Shown: positions 31,881 through 45,000 of the stretch, piece by piece | Position numbering within the stretch: position 1 is the first letter of the stretch | Layout: each line of letters opens with the position of its first letter | Assembly (NCBI GenBank): GCA_037074705.1 | Contig: CM073590.1 | Location: 213,510,746 to 213,574,745 of the forward strand | Direction of reading: 5' to 3' | DNA from: Zhengitettix transpicula | Taxonomy: Eukaryota; Arthropoda; Insecta; Orthoptera; Tetrigidae | DNA: 64,000 nucleotides | Notes under the pieces: model-generated | The model's input: only the letters and a program-made list of their open reading frames with translations | Database searches by the model: none | Told to the model about the DNA's origin: nothing | Made by a program: the position numbers and the translations under genes

Positions 31881-34800
31881 TATCTGTGGCGACTGAATAA
31901 TATTCCGAAACATTAGCATGTGCATTGATCAAGACGGTTAAACTCCCTAGTTACTTAATTTTTGCGCAACGACAACCTTTTATACATAATTAGCTATCTT
32001 GCTCAACGGCTCTCAAGATTATTTTCCCGTCATTTTTTTTATAAATTAATTGCCTTAGAATTCTGATACCTGTTTTTTTAACTGGCTGTGGTAGAGGTTA
32101 TGTTATCTATTCCATATAATAAATTTCAAAGACTTGGCTGCTTTAATTTGGAGGTTTATTATAACAGGATTACAGAAAAACGTACATCACAAAATATATC
32201 CTTAAAAAATAAGCATGTATATATTTAAAATTATAACAGACATAATTTTTATCGCACACGAATAATTCGAACAAAAATTCACAAAATGTATGTACAAATA
32301 ACTTCGAATAATTGAGATTAATGAATTTCTTCCAAAAATGTGTATTTTGAACCTTAATACTGACAATAGATACTTAAAAATACAATAAATTCATTTCTCC
32401 TTAAGTATTCCTATTCTGTACAAAACCTCCTACATTTTTGACTTGTAAACTAATTTAAAAAACTTAATATATTATAAATTCAACAATTAGATTTATCTGA
32501 CATGTTTAATCGCTGAAATAACATAAGTTATGAGAGTCGATATTTATTAAGAGCAATTTAAAACAGTATATTATCACTACGTTTGTGAAAATCGCACCTT
32601 TAAATTCTTATTCAACAATTATAATATAATTAAGTGTTGCGAATATATCTTTTAATTAAAATTTTACATCCGAAATGGACCCAAATTTTAAGGACGAAAC
32701 GTATTGTCTTGTCACCTGAGCTTCACTTCTGTTACAACACTCAAAGTAGCAAAACCTATCCTCTAACTTATTTGGCAGTATTTTTATACAAAATTATTTA
32801 ACCTGAAAAGACCTAAAACAGGAAGAAACGTCGTTTATATATTTTTATGTAAATAAAACATTTTTCTGACTCAAGACCATGTATTTATTTACATTAATAT
32901 AAATGTAAGATATATTTTATATTTTTTATGAAACGTAGTGTTATTTTAATATTTTAAATTTCTCTTAATAAATCTCTGACTAATTGGGTAATGACATTAC
33001 CATTTAATATAAACTCATACCTTTTGATACACGTAATCATATATTTTTATTTATTTAAATCGGAATGTTTAGTCACTCTTCATAAGACTACTTATAAAGA
33101 ATGATAAATACTTCCGGGACGCATATCTCGATTTAAACAGTGTTATAGCTTTTACAAATACAAACAATTATGAAGAAATTCCAGATATATGTGGATAATT
33201 TAAAATATATTTAAAGTATAATATTAAATGTGTGATACCGAAAGAAAATGTTCCAAGTTTAAAATGAATCCATAGATAAATGGAGTAATTTATTTAATTA
33301 TAAGAAATGAACATAAAAATTTACGCAAGTAATACATAATGATCATAAGAAACATGTAATTCATACAAACGTTTTTATGTGAGTTGTCTGAAAAATATAA
33401 TGTAATATTTTCTGCTAAATATTCTTTTCAATTATACTACATTATACTTTCCACTTTCACTTCATCTCCTTTGAAATAATTTATAATTACTACAAAATAA
33501 TTAAAAATCTTATAAAGTTAAGTTATTTCAATTGCTTAAAATATCCATTTAAAAAATAATATTTTCCTACATTAGTTTTAAAATTTTTCTTACTATTTTA
33601 ACCCCTTATAACCTTATAACCCCTTACTGTAGGAATTAGGTTCTACTAACCAACTTTAATGTAGTATACGACAAAGATTCTCGGCTTTCAGTTTCATTTA
33701 GGACATTCGCGAGATAATTATTTGTCGTCGATTTTACAAAAGTTTCCATTATAATTGTTTAACTTTTTCATGTCAGCGTCCGATCTTTTCCGCTCCCAAG
33801 CTCTTCCTCAATGCCTTGATCGGATATTTTCTGTATGAATCTCATCTATGTTTAAGGACGCATACGGGATTATATGCAGATTATACTTTACGTATCCAAA
33901 TTTTTAAAGTTCTCTTAACAAAGAGGAAGTATTTCTACGATTTTCGCTTTATATTTCGATTTTTAATTTCCTCCCCTTGTCATCGCTAAGTTCTTACAAG
34001 CACTTTCTTTATCACTGGTATTATAATTAATATTGATATCGTGAGCACCATACAGGATCATTCACTTGTTACAATTAATTAATTTTTTATTATCTGATGC
34101 CAAAATACGTGTTTTATCCTAATTAGTTTATTGTAATTAGTCATGTAGGTATTGTTTTAATTTTCCTATGTATGGCGCAGTTGCACCTGGGTCTTACCGT
34201 AAAATAATAAAAATAATAAATTATGTACGTAAACTGTCCAGGCAAGGGACAAATAACGCGTCTGTATTGAACTTTTTATTTTGTAATTGACAATTAGTGT
34301 CTTATCTTAACCATCTCTTGTCGATCTCACAATATTTTTATTTTAAATGATCATGTGACAAAAGGTAAATGTTAATACGCGTTACTTGTTTAACGGTTTG
34401 TAGTAAATAATACGAAAAGTTACATGAAGATCATCCAATGAAGTTAAGTCAAACGCCCAAACAATATTATTTACGATAAATTACTCATTCGAATGATTCT
34501 ATGAGTGTACAAATTACTGTCGAAACCCATGTAATCTATTTTTTTTATCAGTAAGTTTAAAAAAGAAAATCAAGAAGAAAGGAAAGAAGCCGTTGGATTG
34601 TTTGTAATACTCGGTGGTCTACCTTCAGACATCTAGGGGATTTGTTTTCAGGCCAGCAATTCCTCTGTGGCATGCAATTTCTCTTGATACATCATGATTA
34701 ATACTTATTAAAACAATGCGTTGCGGAAGTTTTCAGGTCAATTGAAACGTATGATGCCGTGTCAAGGATAATATGCTGACCAAAGTAATTGCGCTAATGA

Positions 34801-35690
34801 TCCTTAATAGACTTAACCTATATCCACGCGTAAACAAACATTTTCTTTGCTTCTATAAACGTAATTTTAAGCAAATTAAGTTTCTGATATCGGAATATTT
34901 GTTAATCAACAAAATTTTAATAATCTTAAGTGTATTTTTTAAATATATCTGAAGATTTATAAATAATTCTGAAAATAAGTAAAATTTTATATAATTCATT
35001 ATAACACAGTTTTATATTAAACATTTTTCTTGAAGGATAGTTTCTAAAATTTGTATTTAATTCATAAAAAATAATAATATTCTCCTTTCGTCATTATCAG
35101 TAAATTCAATCCTGAACTTCAAATTATTATGCATATTTCAATTGTAGATGATAAGACGTTAACTCGTTTGTGTCGGGCAGTAGTTTGCCATTTGTGAGAG
35201 AATTTCAGTGTTTGACTCCACTATTAGTACGAAATTTGTTTAAGTAATAACAAAATAAAAGTTATGGTATTCATTTTTAGAAGAAATTGTCTATTGAATT
35301 TAGGCTGTTTCCTGGATTTCAAAGCCAAATAATTTTTGATTGATGAAGTATATATGTTTAAGGTTGTTCTGTTTCCATGTGAATATGTTTCTAGTGAACT
35401 TATGATATAACTAAATAGAGAATTAACACCTCATTTATGTGGTTTTATTAAAAACTACTAAATTTCTTTCAGAAATATCAATACTTGTTTTATTAGTGTA
35501 TTTAATACTCCGATGGTGGGACTAACTCCATTACTCGAATATTTATTGTTTCACATATTCAAAGTCACTGAGTATTATTAATGACTAAAATGATTGTATC
35601 AAAAACCACGAGTTAAAATAAAACAACAAGGTGGACACATAACATATTTTATGTTTAATACACACCACAACACTCACTTTTAAATTGGAT
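31881..35690. other. Long A+T-rich stretch, nothing recognised
   Basis: About 3.8 kb with no open frame above 60 codons and no repeat, hairpin or coding similarity that I can support. Confidence 0.5.
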
Positions 35691-35694
35691 GCAT

Positions 35695-35878
35695 GTTTAA
35701 TGGCTTTCCGACCAAACAATGATAGAAGATTTTTATTATTTTATTTTTCAATGTAGTCTCCTTGTAACTCGACACACTTCTCCCAGCGATGTTCCCATCT
35801 CTGTAAATTCACTAGCCTTTATTTACTAGTGCTGCCATCTTCACGTTGAGGTCGGAAACTTTTCAGACCACCCTCGTA
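35695..35878 (-). mobile_element. Mariner transposon, internally deleted remnant
   Basis: On the minus strand the right edge reads TACGAGGGTGGTCTGAAAAG, the terminal inverted repeat of mariner-type elements, next to a TA (35877-35878). It is followed by a short leader and then, in frame, NLQRWEHRWEKCVELQGDYIEK and a stop (35809 down to 35741). The W-x-KC-x3-GDY-x-E pattern is the C-terminus of mariner transposases. The catalytic D,D34D region is missing, so the copy is a MITE-like internal-deletion product. The other terminal repeat is not recognisable at the left end (about 35695). Confidence 0.8.
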
Positions 35879-37309
35879 TATTTATATATAAATTTCGTGT
35901 ATTATATTATGTGTCACAAAATACATAAATAAAATATAGAATTCTATGTTATATTCAGCATTATAGCTTCTCCATTAATGGACTTAAGCACTAAGGATCA
36001 GAGGTTTCAGACCGGTGATTATGCAACTAACATAATATTGATTCTCCTGAGTTTTAATATTTTTATTTTGCGGTTATTGGTTCTCATCCACTGCGGTTTT
36101 TCATCACCTTCCTTTCAAATTCTGTATAAGTATATATAATACAGTAATTAAACATCAAATAAATCACAAATATTTATCGCCATTCGGAGTGCTAATTTAA
36201 TTATGTTTTAATCCTGATTAACACAATTTAATCAACAAACTAATATTATTGAAATAAGCGAATATCTAAAATGTATGTATATATGATCGATTCATTAAAA
36301 ATTATAGTCAGATTAAACAGCTAAATGACTGTCAAAATGAAGTGATGGTATAAATACCATACATCGGTGATTAAAACACAAGAACCGTGAGTTCGAAAAA
36401 ACGACATAATCCAGTTGACGATCTAAAAATATAAAATTATGGCATAATCAATTAGATAATAGGAGACAGGAAGGGAAGAAGATCATGTAATGGGATACCA
36501 TTTTAAGTTTTTATTTATTCTGATAAACATGTCCAGAGATAGATATTTTATTTAAATTGATTTGTTTTGGACAATACAAATACCTCAAGAAAGACCATTT
36601 TTCGTTTACTTGTTGAAGGCAACTATTATGAGAAACAAGGAACATGATTTGTAATATGTACATATCCTTATCTTAATTCACTGTTACTTTCACTGTTAAT
36701 TTCACCAGTATTTATTGAATACGATTGAAACAATGGTGTAAGGTTGTTTATTATATTAATTTAATTTTATAAATACTTATTAACTTTTTATTTATATAAT
36801 ATATTTGAATTTAATAACACAAAATTAATTTGATACACAAATTAATGATGCCAAACTATTAAGAATTCACCCACATATACAAAGTGCGCACTGTAAAGTA
36901 AGAAATATCTCAGGATGGAATGTGAAACTAACTTGAATAGAAATGACAATTGAAATGTTTTAAAAGAAATGTATTAAAAGACAACCGCGGATTTGGTTAA
37001 GTAAAGTTTAGCTGGTGTCATTCAGATCATGTTTGATCTCGTTTTCATCAATAGTCCGGGAAATTTTAGTCTCACTACTTCCTCTGCAGGTTTGTTGCGG
37101 TCGCCTTCACAGCTTATTTTATCTGAAACTCTGCAATCCTCAACCTTTTGGATGAGCATAACAGCATATTTTGTCTGCATCCAGACGAACTTTGCTAAAC
37201 TTGATCTTCTTTTTTTAATTGATTTATGGTCGCGTCAACCTGTTGGTTATTGGCGACCCACTAAAAGTATTTACATAATTAAGTTACAGTAGATTAGAAA
37301 ATTTCCAAT
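35879..37309. other. A+T-rich DNA, nothing recognised
   Basis: A segment at about 36326-36400 resembles part of the Penelope-associated repeat (AAATGAAGTGATGGTATAAA, compare 52084) and then diverges. Otherwise featureless. Confidence 0.4.
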
Positions 37310-38270
37310 TGTGAACAACGTTTTAAGTAGCGGAAGTCAGGTTTACGTCGGAGACTAACTCAGGAGGCTCTTGATCGCCGTGATGTGTATACAGAAATCT
37401 TCTCCAAAGATCTCGGCTAAAGTCCTCCTGAGTATATCCTCATAGAATATGCTGGATGGTGAGAGCTTGATCACAGGTGGGCTGATCTGTTCTGGAAAAA
37501 AGATATTCGTGAGTGAGTTGGGTGTGCAAAGTTCTAATTCTGAAGATTATTATTTGTTGTTTTCTTGAGATGTTGTTGAGGTGGCACAGATCTGCTGATG
37601 TTGGAAGAAGCCGTTATTTCCTCCTCTCCTCGTGGCCTGCCAGTTACCCTCCACTTTTCCTGTACATTCATTTAGAATGTACGAGGCTGTACATGTTGGG
37701 GCTTCGAACAATGGTAGATCTTCTTGTGCAATGGCCGCCAGTGCGTCCACCTCCTCGTTTCCCTGCGATGCCCGCATGAGCCTGGATCCAGACAAGCTGC
37801 ACGGATTTCCCTCGCGAACTGCAGAGATGTAGGTTATCTCTGATAGCGTTGATGGTGCCATTCCTTATTTTAGGGTCTCGTAAGTGCTTTAGTGATTGCA
37901 AAGAGTCTGTTAGGATCATACGTCTGTTGATTGAAGATTCCAGGCAGTATTCAACTGCCATTGCTGTGGCGAAGGTTTCAACGGTGGTGCTAGACGCAGA
38001 ATTATGGATGGCTATTTTCCTGTTGAAGTTGGGAAGAATCTCTCCAACCATACAGTCAGTTTTTACAAACTTGCTGTATCTAAGCAAGACTGCTCCATCT
38101 GTACTGACCCTTTTCAAATCCTCTCTGACCACCCGTTGCGTGGTCGAGAAAAAAAGGCACTGTCGCTCTCCAGAATCCACCGGGCATTGTTTACGAAAGC
38201 AAAATATTGTTCTCTTGGTGCACACGTTGAAACTCCTGATAATGTCAATATTGAAAATTTTATCGTCCAA
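37310..38270 (-). pseudogene. LINE RNase H domain and C-terminal region, frameshifted
   Basis: The minus frame from 38270 contains the ribonuclease H acidic residues in order: STDG (D58), TVETFATAMAVEYCL (E98), ILTDSLQSLKHL (D122) and WIQAHAGIAG (H165). One extra A in the run at 37758-37760 shifts the frame. In the next frame the domain continues GNEEVDALAAIAQ, with the final Asp, then EAPTCTASYI. Further down the minus strand LRTLHTQLTHEYLFSRTDQ, PTCDQ and LTIQHIL give the Cys/His-type tail that follows RNase H in I/R1/Jockey-group LINEs. No reverse transcriptase is found on the 5' side, so the copy is truncated. The plus-strand frames here are shadows. Confidence 0.88.
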
Positions 38271-38859
38271 AATTATAAGTGAATTACACGATCACACCAA
38301 AACAAGGAATCTGAGGTATGTTTCAAAATCGTTCACCATTTACGTGAATGTGCACCCTCATATTTCTTTAATTTTGTCTTAATCTGATAATTTTTCTCGT
38401 TAGTTGACGGGAAAAAGGAAGATGTCTCTGATGAAATCAGTCAGGAATTATATATTCGTTCGCTGCACTGCTATAATGAAGGCTTGGACTTGCATTGAGA
38501 GAAATAATTAATTGTTGAAGAAAATTTTCTTTTTACGATTCTCTATGATTTTTTTGTTTGATGACGATTATTTTGGACGGTTAGACACATAGCATCTCTT
38601 AAATCTTTTTCAATTACTGCCTCTGTTGTCCAGATCCTCTTATCTTCGATTTGGTGAAGTGTATAATGCATCAAAATAATGAGTAAATATCAGGTTTTGT
38701 AAAAGAAAGACATTGCGTAATTATTAATCTCTCGTCCGGATCACATTGTCGTCAACGATATTGAAATATGCTGTAAATTAGGTCATAATCCCTTCAGGCA
38801 CCTGCGTCTTACCTCATTGGATTTGCTCATGTATTTTCTGAATGGAAATCTAACCCCGT
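38271..38859. other. A+T-rich DNA, nothing recognised
   Basis: No repeat partner or coding signal seen. Confidence 0.4.
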
Positions 38860-39135
38860 GTGGATCCGACCATTGAGAAGCACCGCTGTGAATGAAGACT
38901 GCCGGGGGTGCGTATTCCACGTGTATGACCTCCCCCGCTCAATGGATCCAGGTCACACGCGCGCCCTCTTCAATGGTGGTGACGTCAGCAAGGTTGGGTC
39001 AACGCCCGGGCCACGAATAGCTACGGGGAGCTAACAATAGCACTGGGCCACTGGGTCAGACCAACCCCTGAAGAAATCCCGTCTAACACGAGCAAAAGCC
39101 GCACCCCAACCCTCACAACATCGAAAGTTCGTACC
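38860..39135. other. GC-rich patch, unidentified
   Basis: An abrupt GC-rich block with TGACGTCA-type and CACGTG-type motifs and an inverted GGATCC..CCATTGAG / CTCAATGGATCC pair (38870-38950). No open frame stands out. It could be a repeat fragment or regulatory patch. Confidence 0.2.
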
Positions 39136-41444
39136 ACTCAAACGTCATTTATTAAATCCATTTCTCGATTGCGATAGATATGTGTTAGTGAATTGTTTTC
39201 TATTCCACTCGTGGGTGACAGGATTATGGGCACTGTCTCAACTGAATTATCTTATATATCTAAAAAAGTTGTGATTAAAAAGTTATGAGGCAGTAATTTT
39301 GACATTGTAATCCCAGAAGGAATACTATCGATCACAACAAACGTAAGTAAAAGTTATCAATACATTTAATATCATAACCTATAATAAAAACTGGAAAACA
39401 AAAGTCACTTGGTGACCCTGCAGATGAGAACAAGTCATGAATGAAAGTTAGGGTAGAAGCTTTCACTACTTTACCTATGAAAGTATGCACCTCTTCTTGG
39501 TGACTTAAGAGCGAAATTTCTGCATCTACGTCGACGGAACACAAAATAAACATAACCTTTTTTGTTAATCATGTATAAAAGTATATCTCACAATTTTCAT
39601 GTTCAATTGGCGAATTGAACATGTATACTGACAGAGTTTTAAGTGGATAGAGAACGTAGGATATAAGAGGATATAAATATTTCGTTTTAATAACGTGAGA
39701 ATATAAATACTTCACTCAGCTGTAAAATGTAAGGTAATCCACCAGACTGTAATTTTGTTTAATTCACTGCAAAATATGTGCATGTAGGTCTGATTCTACT
39801 GTGTAAAAATGAATTTTCCAAGGGAACGAACTCATTCGTAAAATACCTTATTGTTGAATCTTGTTGGTCGTTCGCTAATCACTGCGTACTCTTTATTTCA
39901 GCTTCAAGTAATTTTAAAGTATTCTAGTATTTTTCGAGAAGAACCCGTAAAGCGTGGAAATATCCAAGCAGCTCGACACGTAAAAATGTTCATACTTTTT
40001 TGTATGACTAGTTTTAATTTAATTGAAAATTTCGAAGTATATGTTTCCAACATTTATAATTATAAACGGAAATTTCAATATGATTATAAACAAGTGCAAT
40101 ATAAAATAGATAAATATTGATACATATGAAAACAAAATATTGGTGAAACTGTCAAAACGTTTTTATCATATTTCAGACTGTTGGGCTTTTGAGGTTAACA
40201 ATTTAATTTTCTGACCTAAGAAATATATTTCAAGAGCTTGCAGAAACTCAAGTACTGTAGTCCACACGAGACAAAATATGCGTATGGAAACATAAGAAAC
40301 GTGTCACGCCTATTTAAATTAAAGTTTTTCTCACAGTTATTTTTTTAATAATACTCAACCGTCTTACTTGTTATTCCCACAAAAATTACTATAAAGCAAA
40401 GGAGATCTTATCATTCAACGCGTTTAATAATTATGAAGTAATACGTTTATGATTTTCATCGTTGGTGTTTTCCTTATAATCAGTAACGTAGTGTAATGCA
40501 AATATGGTAGAAAAAAAAGAGGTAGAAAGTATTCAAGTAAATATTCAGTTATTGTGAAGGTTTCTGTTCTTCGCGGTCGTTGGAGTCACCAAGTTCTGTC
40601 CATTCTTTGACTCTGTAACAACGTCTATGCTTCTTTATCGGTCACAAATTACATTTAATGTTGTACAAACACTTATTTTAAAGCAAATATTGCATTAATA
40701 AAATAACTTTATGTAAATATTTGGGGCGTTGAGAAAATCACCACCTTCTTGAGGGACTTTTATTAAATGAATTTATTGTAGTAGGGGCCATTTCCATCGT
40801 TGTGGGTTTTTGGTTATATTTGTATAAGTGTATGACACTTAGCAGCAGGTGAAAGAGTTTTCATTGGTCAAAACTATTTTATTATCTAGATCTTCAAGTC
40901 AAATAATTTTCATATTAGTATTACTTGGAATATTCAGGGACCAACATTTTATTTCATGAAAAATCTAGAATCTGTGTTTCAAATTAATATTAAAATTCAT
41001 TAAAAACGCAAATGAGATGTTTTCTGCATTTTTTTAGGAAACAATCGAGTCTTCGTTAAAAAAATTATGAATTTTTATCAATTTAATTAGGTCATTGATA
41101 TTATAAGTAGCCAACATTATTGAATTAAAATAGTATCCATGATCTACTGGAATCAGATTTCAATAATACCGGTAAAGTTTTTTTGCAGTTACTTTCAAGT
41201 CCATAATAATTTCAATAACGTTTCCTGCACGTGCTATAAGTTAATGAATTAATATTTTATTTTCGTCAACACTGATGTAATTTCATTAAATACACTTTAA
41301 TCAATAAAACTGTTACAGTGAATTCAAGGAACATTGTTTATAATTAATTTAGAATTAACTCATGATTTACAACATAAATGAATAAATTATTTCAAAAGAA
41401 ATTAATAATATTGGCACTAATATTTAAATTTTACTCAGTTTTAA
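39136..41444. other. A+T-rich DNA, nothing recognised
   Basis: Short unrecognised frames only (the longest is 89 codons at 39851-40120). Confidence 0.4.
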
Positions 41445-41777
41445 TTGCCATCGATTTTTTTTTCAAAATTGGAACTTGACGCTAGTGATGTGGCGTATAT
41501 AAGAGCAATAACAAAAGCCAAATTCTATTTTATTTTGGGTGTTGTTGCCGTGTGTAGCTGCCTTCGTGTCAGCCACGTGTCGCTTGCGACGTCAGAGTTT
41601 GCGTCACAGATGACGTCATTCAAGGGCCGTTGCCCGACTTTCCCCTACTGCGACACGTGGCAGAGACCTGCATTTGTTTACATCCCTCCTGTTAAGACAT
41701 TCGATCAAAGGAGTTCAAGGAAAACAGCTATTCCTGTGTCTCAACTAGTTGTATTCCATGTATTTCTGTTAATATAA
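41445..41777 (+). promoter_or_regulatory. GC-richer patch with CRE and CACGTG motifs
   Basis: Within 41540-41700 are GACGTCA (near 41588), TGACGTCA (41612-41619) and an inverted pair CACGTGTCG / CGACACGTG (about 41574 and 41650) around them. The patch is GC-richer than its neighbours. A 110-codon + frame spans it (MPSIFFSKLELDASDVAYIR...), with no recognised family. A promoter or enhancer-like function is inference from motif clustering. Confidence 0.2.
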
Positions 41778-42252
41778 TAAAAACGTATTTCTTTACTATT
41801 TTTTCTTTTTTACAGCTCCGGAAGTAAGGTAATAATTAAAATCTTTAAGCCTTTTAGTTAACCAAAACCTTTTTTTAATGATTGAAAATCACCTCACTGA
41901 AGAAACAGGATTCAAACAATAAAGAGAATCACGTACAAAGAAAAACAGTAAGTAGGTCAAATGAAAAGTAAGCTGTTTTTAAGGATGGTTTTAACTGTTT
42001 CGGTAAATTTGTGTTAGTGTGACGCTGAACTTGCATAGGAGAAAAATTATGCGGAATCGACAAATATATACGTCAGTATATGTTAGTAAAAATAAATTAA
42101 TAGGTTTTAATTTTAATATAGTCATTGAACATTTAAAACTAATTAGATTTTTACATTTAAAAAATTCAACTAAATATCCGTTAGAAATTCTAATTAATAT
42201 TATTACATATCAGGTTATATAAGTATATACTATTTACTGAATCTATTGGTAA

Positions 42253-42292
<40 letters not shown>
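41778..42292. other. A+T-rich DNA ending in (TA)n
   Basis: Unremarkable sequence up to the TA microsatellite at 42257-42292. Confidence 0.5.
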
Positions 42293-42295
<3 letters not shown>

Positions 42296-43347
42296 AATAA
42301 ACAAAATTTTTTAATTAAAATTTGAATAATTAGCCACACGTTGAAGACGTCGAATATATAATTATTAAAAAGATGGTGTTAAATCATAGGAATAATTAAC
42401 AACATTTACTAATCTTCAAAATAAATTTATTATTGTTGATAAATTTACAATGTACAAGACCTATTTTTCATGCTGAATTTCATCCAGTTAAAAACAAAAT
42501 ACTTTAATTTTCATTTAGTAATTCGTGGCATTTATGAATATACATTTCTTAAATCATTACAATAAAATATGTCGAATTTCTTATATCAGGGTCACAACTG
42601 GGTTTGATAATTGGAACAAAATCAATGTATATACTGACAATTAACAATTAAAATATAAAAAGTTAACCTAAAACAATATAAAAATAAGTGAAAAGAAAAC
42701 TGAACGAAATGAGAACTGAACGAAATGAAAACTGAACGAAATCTGACGATACCTTTTTAATTATCGTTTACAAATTTGTATAAAGGTTTTGTTACTCACG
42801 AAACGTCTGTCTGATACCAGATCTCTCTTGTAGCTTGAAAACTACCAAACTAAAAAACCATCTTTACACATACTCTACACTTCATTGAAAATTTTAATAC
42901 ACACGATTAAAATACTCGTCCTCTGCTTTCTGGAACCTTGGATGAGCCGCCTCCTTTGGTCTGCTAGTGGATTCTGGTCTCCTTTATGTGAAAATTGTTC
43001 AATCAGCGTGAAGCAACCATTTGCTTCACCGTGTGCCAATTATTATGTAAATCTCTCCTTGAAAATGTTTGCTTGCTTTCATATAAAAATACAGGATCTC
43101 GCAAACTTTACTGTTTGTTGCTCTAGGTGAACTGAACTGTATTATATTTCCCCGTCGAGTTTTGTGAACTGAACTGTTCCGTTTCTCGCAGCAGACTGCC
43201 GTTCTCCAAGTGCATACTCAGTTCTCCGCGCGGTCTCCATTGTTGAACAAAGAAAAAACCCGCCTTCATTGTTGCCTTTACGCATTCGTACCGCTAACAA
43301 TTTAATTATATTAATAACAATTAATGGCCTGTTTAATTGGCATTACA
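42293..43347. mobile_element. (TA)n-flanked TGTAAT...ATTACA element, copy B (1055 bp)
   Basis: Starts TGTAATAAACAAAATTTT directly after a (TA)n tract and ends AATTGGCATTACA before another. Shares ends and ordered internal motifs with copy A (24437-25750) but is shorter and clearly diverged. It has three tandem AACTGAACGAAAT units near 42700-42740. The 81-codon frame at 42885-43130 has no recognised domain. Confidence 0.65.
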
Positions 43348-43366
43348 ATATATATATATATATAAT

Positions 43367-43399
<33 letters not shown>

Positions 43400-43400
43400 C
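43348..43400. repeat. (AT)n microsatellite
   Basis: Compound AT repeat with two single-A interruptions, at the right edge of copy B. Confidence 0.9.
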
Positions 43401-44085
43401 GCGGACTAAAGATTACACATACTTGGCAATTTAATAAAAAATATTTTTATTTATATATTTTATATATTTACCTGCTGTATCCGACTATCCATGTACAGAT
43501 TTTTCTCTAAAACTGGTTGTTCGCGAAAATAATTTATGACCAATCCCTATGTAAAGAATCTATTTGATGTATTTTAAATTCTCGGAACAATTCGCAAGTA
43601 GAAAAATCTGTAAAAAACTATAAGTTTTAAATGGGACCATAGGCCCTGCAATGCATTATTAGATATTATTCATAATGTAACATTATCTTAAAAATAACTT
43701 ATTTTAGTACATCATTATATCCACATGCAATCGTCAGAGTTGCTTTAGTTTTGAAATCAATCTGTTAACTAAATACAGTACACAAAAAGCTTTGGCCTCA
43801 CAGTCCTTTACGCAAATGCATTGGAGCGAGGCGCGGACCCTGAAATGTCAGTAATCAAGTCTCAACTGTGACTGACGGTAAAGAAAGCGGTCCAGGTGTA
43901 AATTTAGCTTAGCAAAGTACACACTGTTTAAAGAACGAATTGATTAAAGGTTAATATACCAAAGAAAGAAATTTTTCACGATATATCCACTGTAGGAAAT
44001 CAATTTAAATTACAAAACACGTAACTAGTTTAAATTGCCAAGGTTGAATATGAATTGGGTTGTTAGTGTACTAGAATTCCATAAT
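43401..44085. other. A+T-rich DNA, nothing recognised
   Basis: No supported feature. Confidence 0.45.
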
Positions 44086-44360
44086 ATTGTAATGAATGGT
44101 ATTTACACGAGGTTATTTTGAAAGAAAACACATTTTGTTGTCGTTCGGTCTGGCATTCCAGGAAAATCTTCGTCCCCTTATGAAAAGGACGAAGAGACAA
44201 TGGCCAATTTTCACAAAAGGGAGCATGACAAATGTTTCAGGAACCACCCCAGTCAGTTAAAGAACAAATTTAGTGTCCCGAAAGCGCCAGTTGCGCAGAC
44301 GGGCATGAAAAATTGTAAACATCTAACCATGGAAATAAATTTTGACCAGCGGAGGTTATA
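44086..44360 (+). other. Coding-like fragment, unidentified
   Basis: One + frame stays open for roughly 80 codons and ends in two stops after INFDQRRL (about 44355-44361). It reads GIPGKSSSPYEKDEETMANF, HKREHDKCFRNHPSQLKNKF and VPKAPVAQTGMKNCKHLTME. The Lys/Asp/Glu-rich, non-simple composition is more protein-like than chance frames nearby. A second open + frame at about 44530-44759 reads FGYNSGPRAVKDSGQSRGYE... and ends at a GTAAGT (44761-44766) that could be a splice donor. No family is recognised. The minus frame 44253-44552 is probably a shadow. Confidence 0.2.
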
Positions 44361-45000
44361 ATAGATTTCATTGGTTCCCAGCTTGGATGAGGTCAAACAA
44401 TGGGATTTGAGGCAAAGTAGCACTGATTGGCTAATATTGAAATGCAGGAGGGAGTTTGGGAAGTTGTAAGAGTCGAAATTAGAGCAGAATACGAGAAAAT
44501 CGGGGATTCTGGTTCCACTCACGACCCAGAGAAGTAAGAGAAGTTTAGGCATTCGGGTTTAAGTTGCGGTCCAGAAAGCTTCGGTTATAATTCGGGACCC
44601 AGGGCAGTAAAAGATTCTGGTCAAAGTCGTGGCTATGAACACAAACAGTTTTTAAACTCACAGAGTAGAGATATAGCCTCTACGGAAGATGAAGTCCATC
44701 ATCTGCCAGTGATTTTCTCTGCGGCCACCTTCCAACGACGCTCCACTCACCGCCGCCTACAGTAAGTAACATGATGCATCACCACAACAGCCACAACAAT
44801 CAAACTACACCCACCTGCTCAGTTTCACTATAAAAACTTATCAAGAATCTCAATTTCCAGGATTCTAATTTGCTTAGATTGTTTAATTAGATTTTTCATT
44901 CAAGTTTTGGTTCACCACATAATTTTTTCTTCTATGCAACCTGAGATGAAAATTATTTTTCATTAATGAATGTAACCTTTCCCCGTGTAAACTATGAATT

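Noticed and set aside
37849..38382. 177-codon plus-strand frame
   Set aside because: It is the antisense shadow of the LINE RNase H domain on the minus strand.
39342..39350. GTAAGTAAAA splice donor
   Set aside because: No open frame or exon-like composition leads into it; good donors occur by chance in A+T-rich DNA.
44253..44552. 99-codon minus-strand frame
   Set aside because: Leu/Phe/Ser-rich and overlaps a more protein-like plus-strand frame; likely a shadow.
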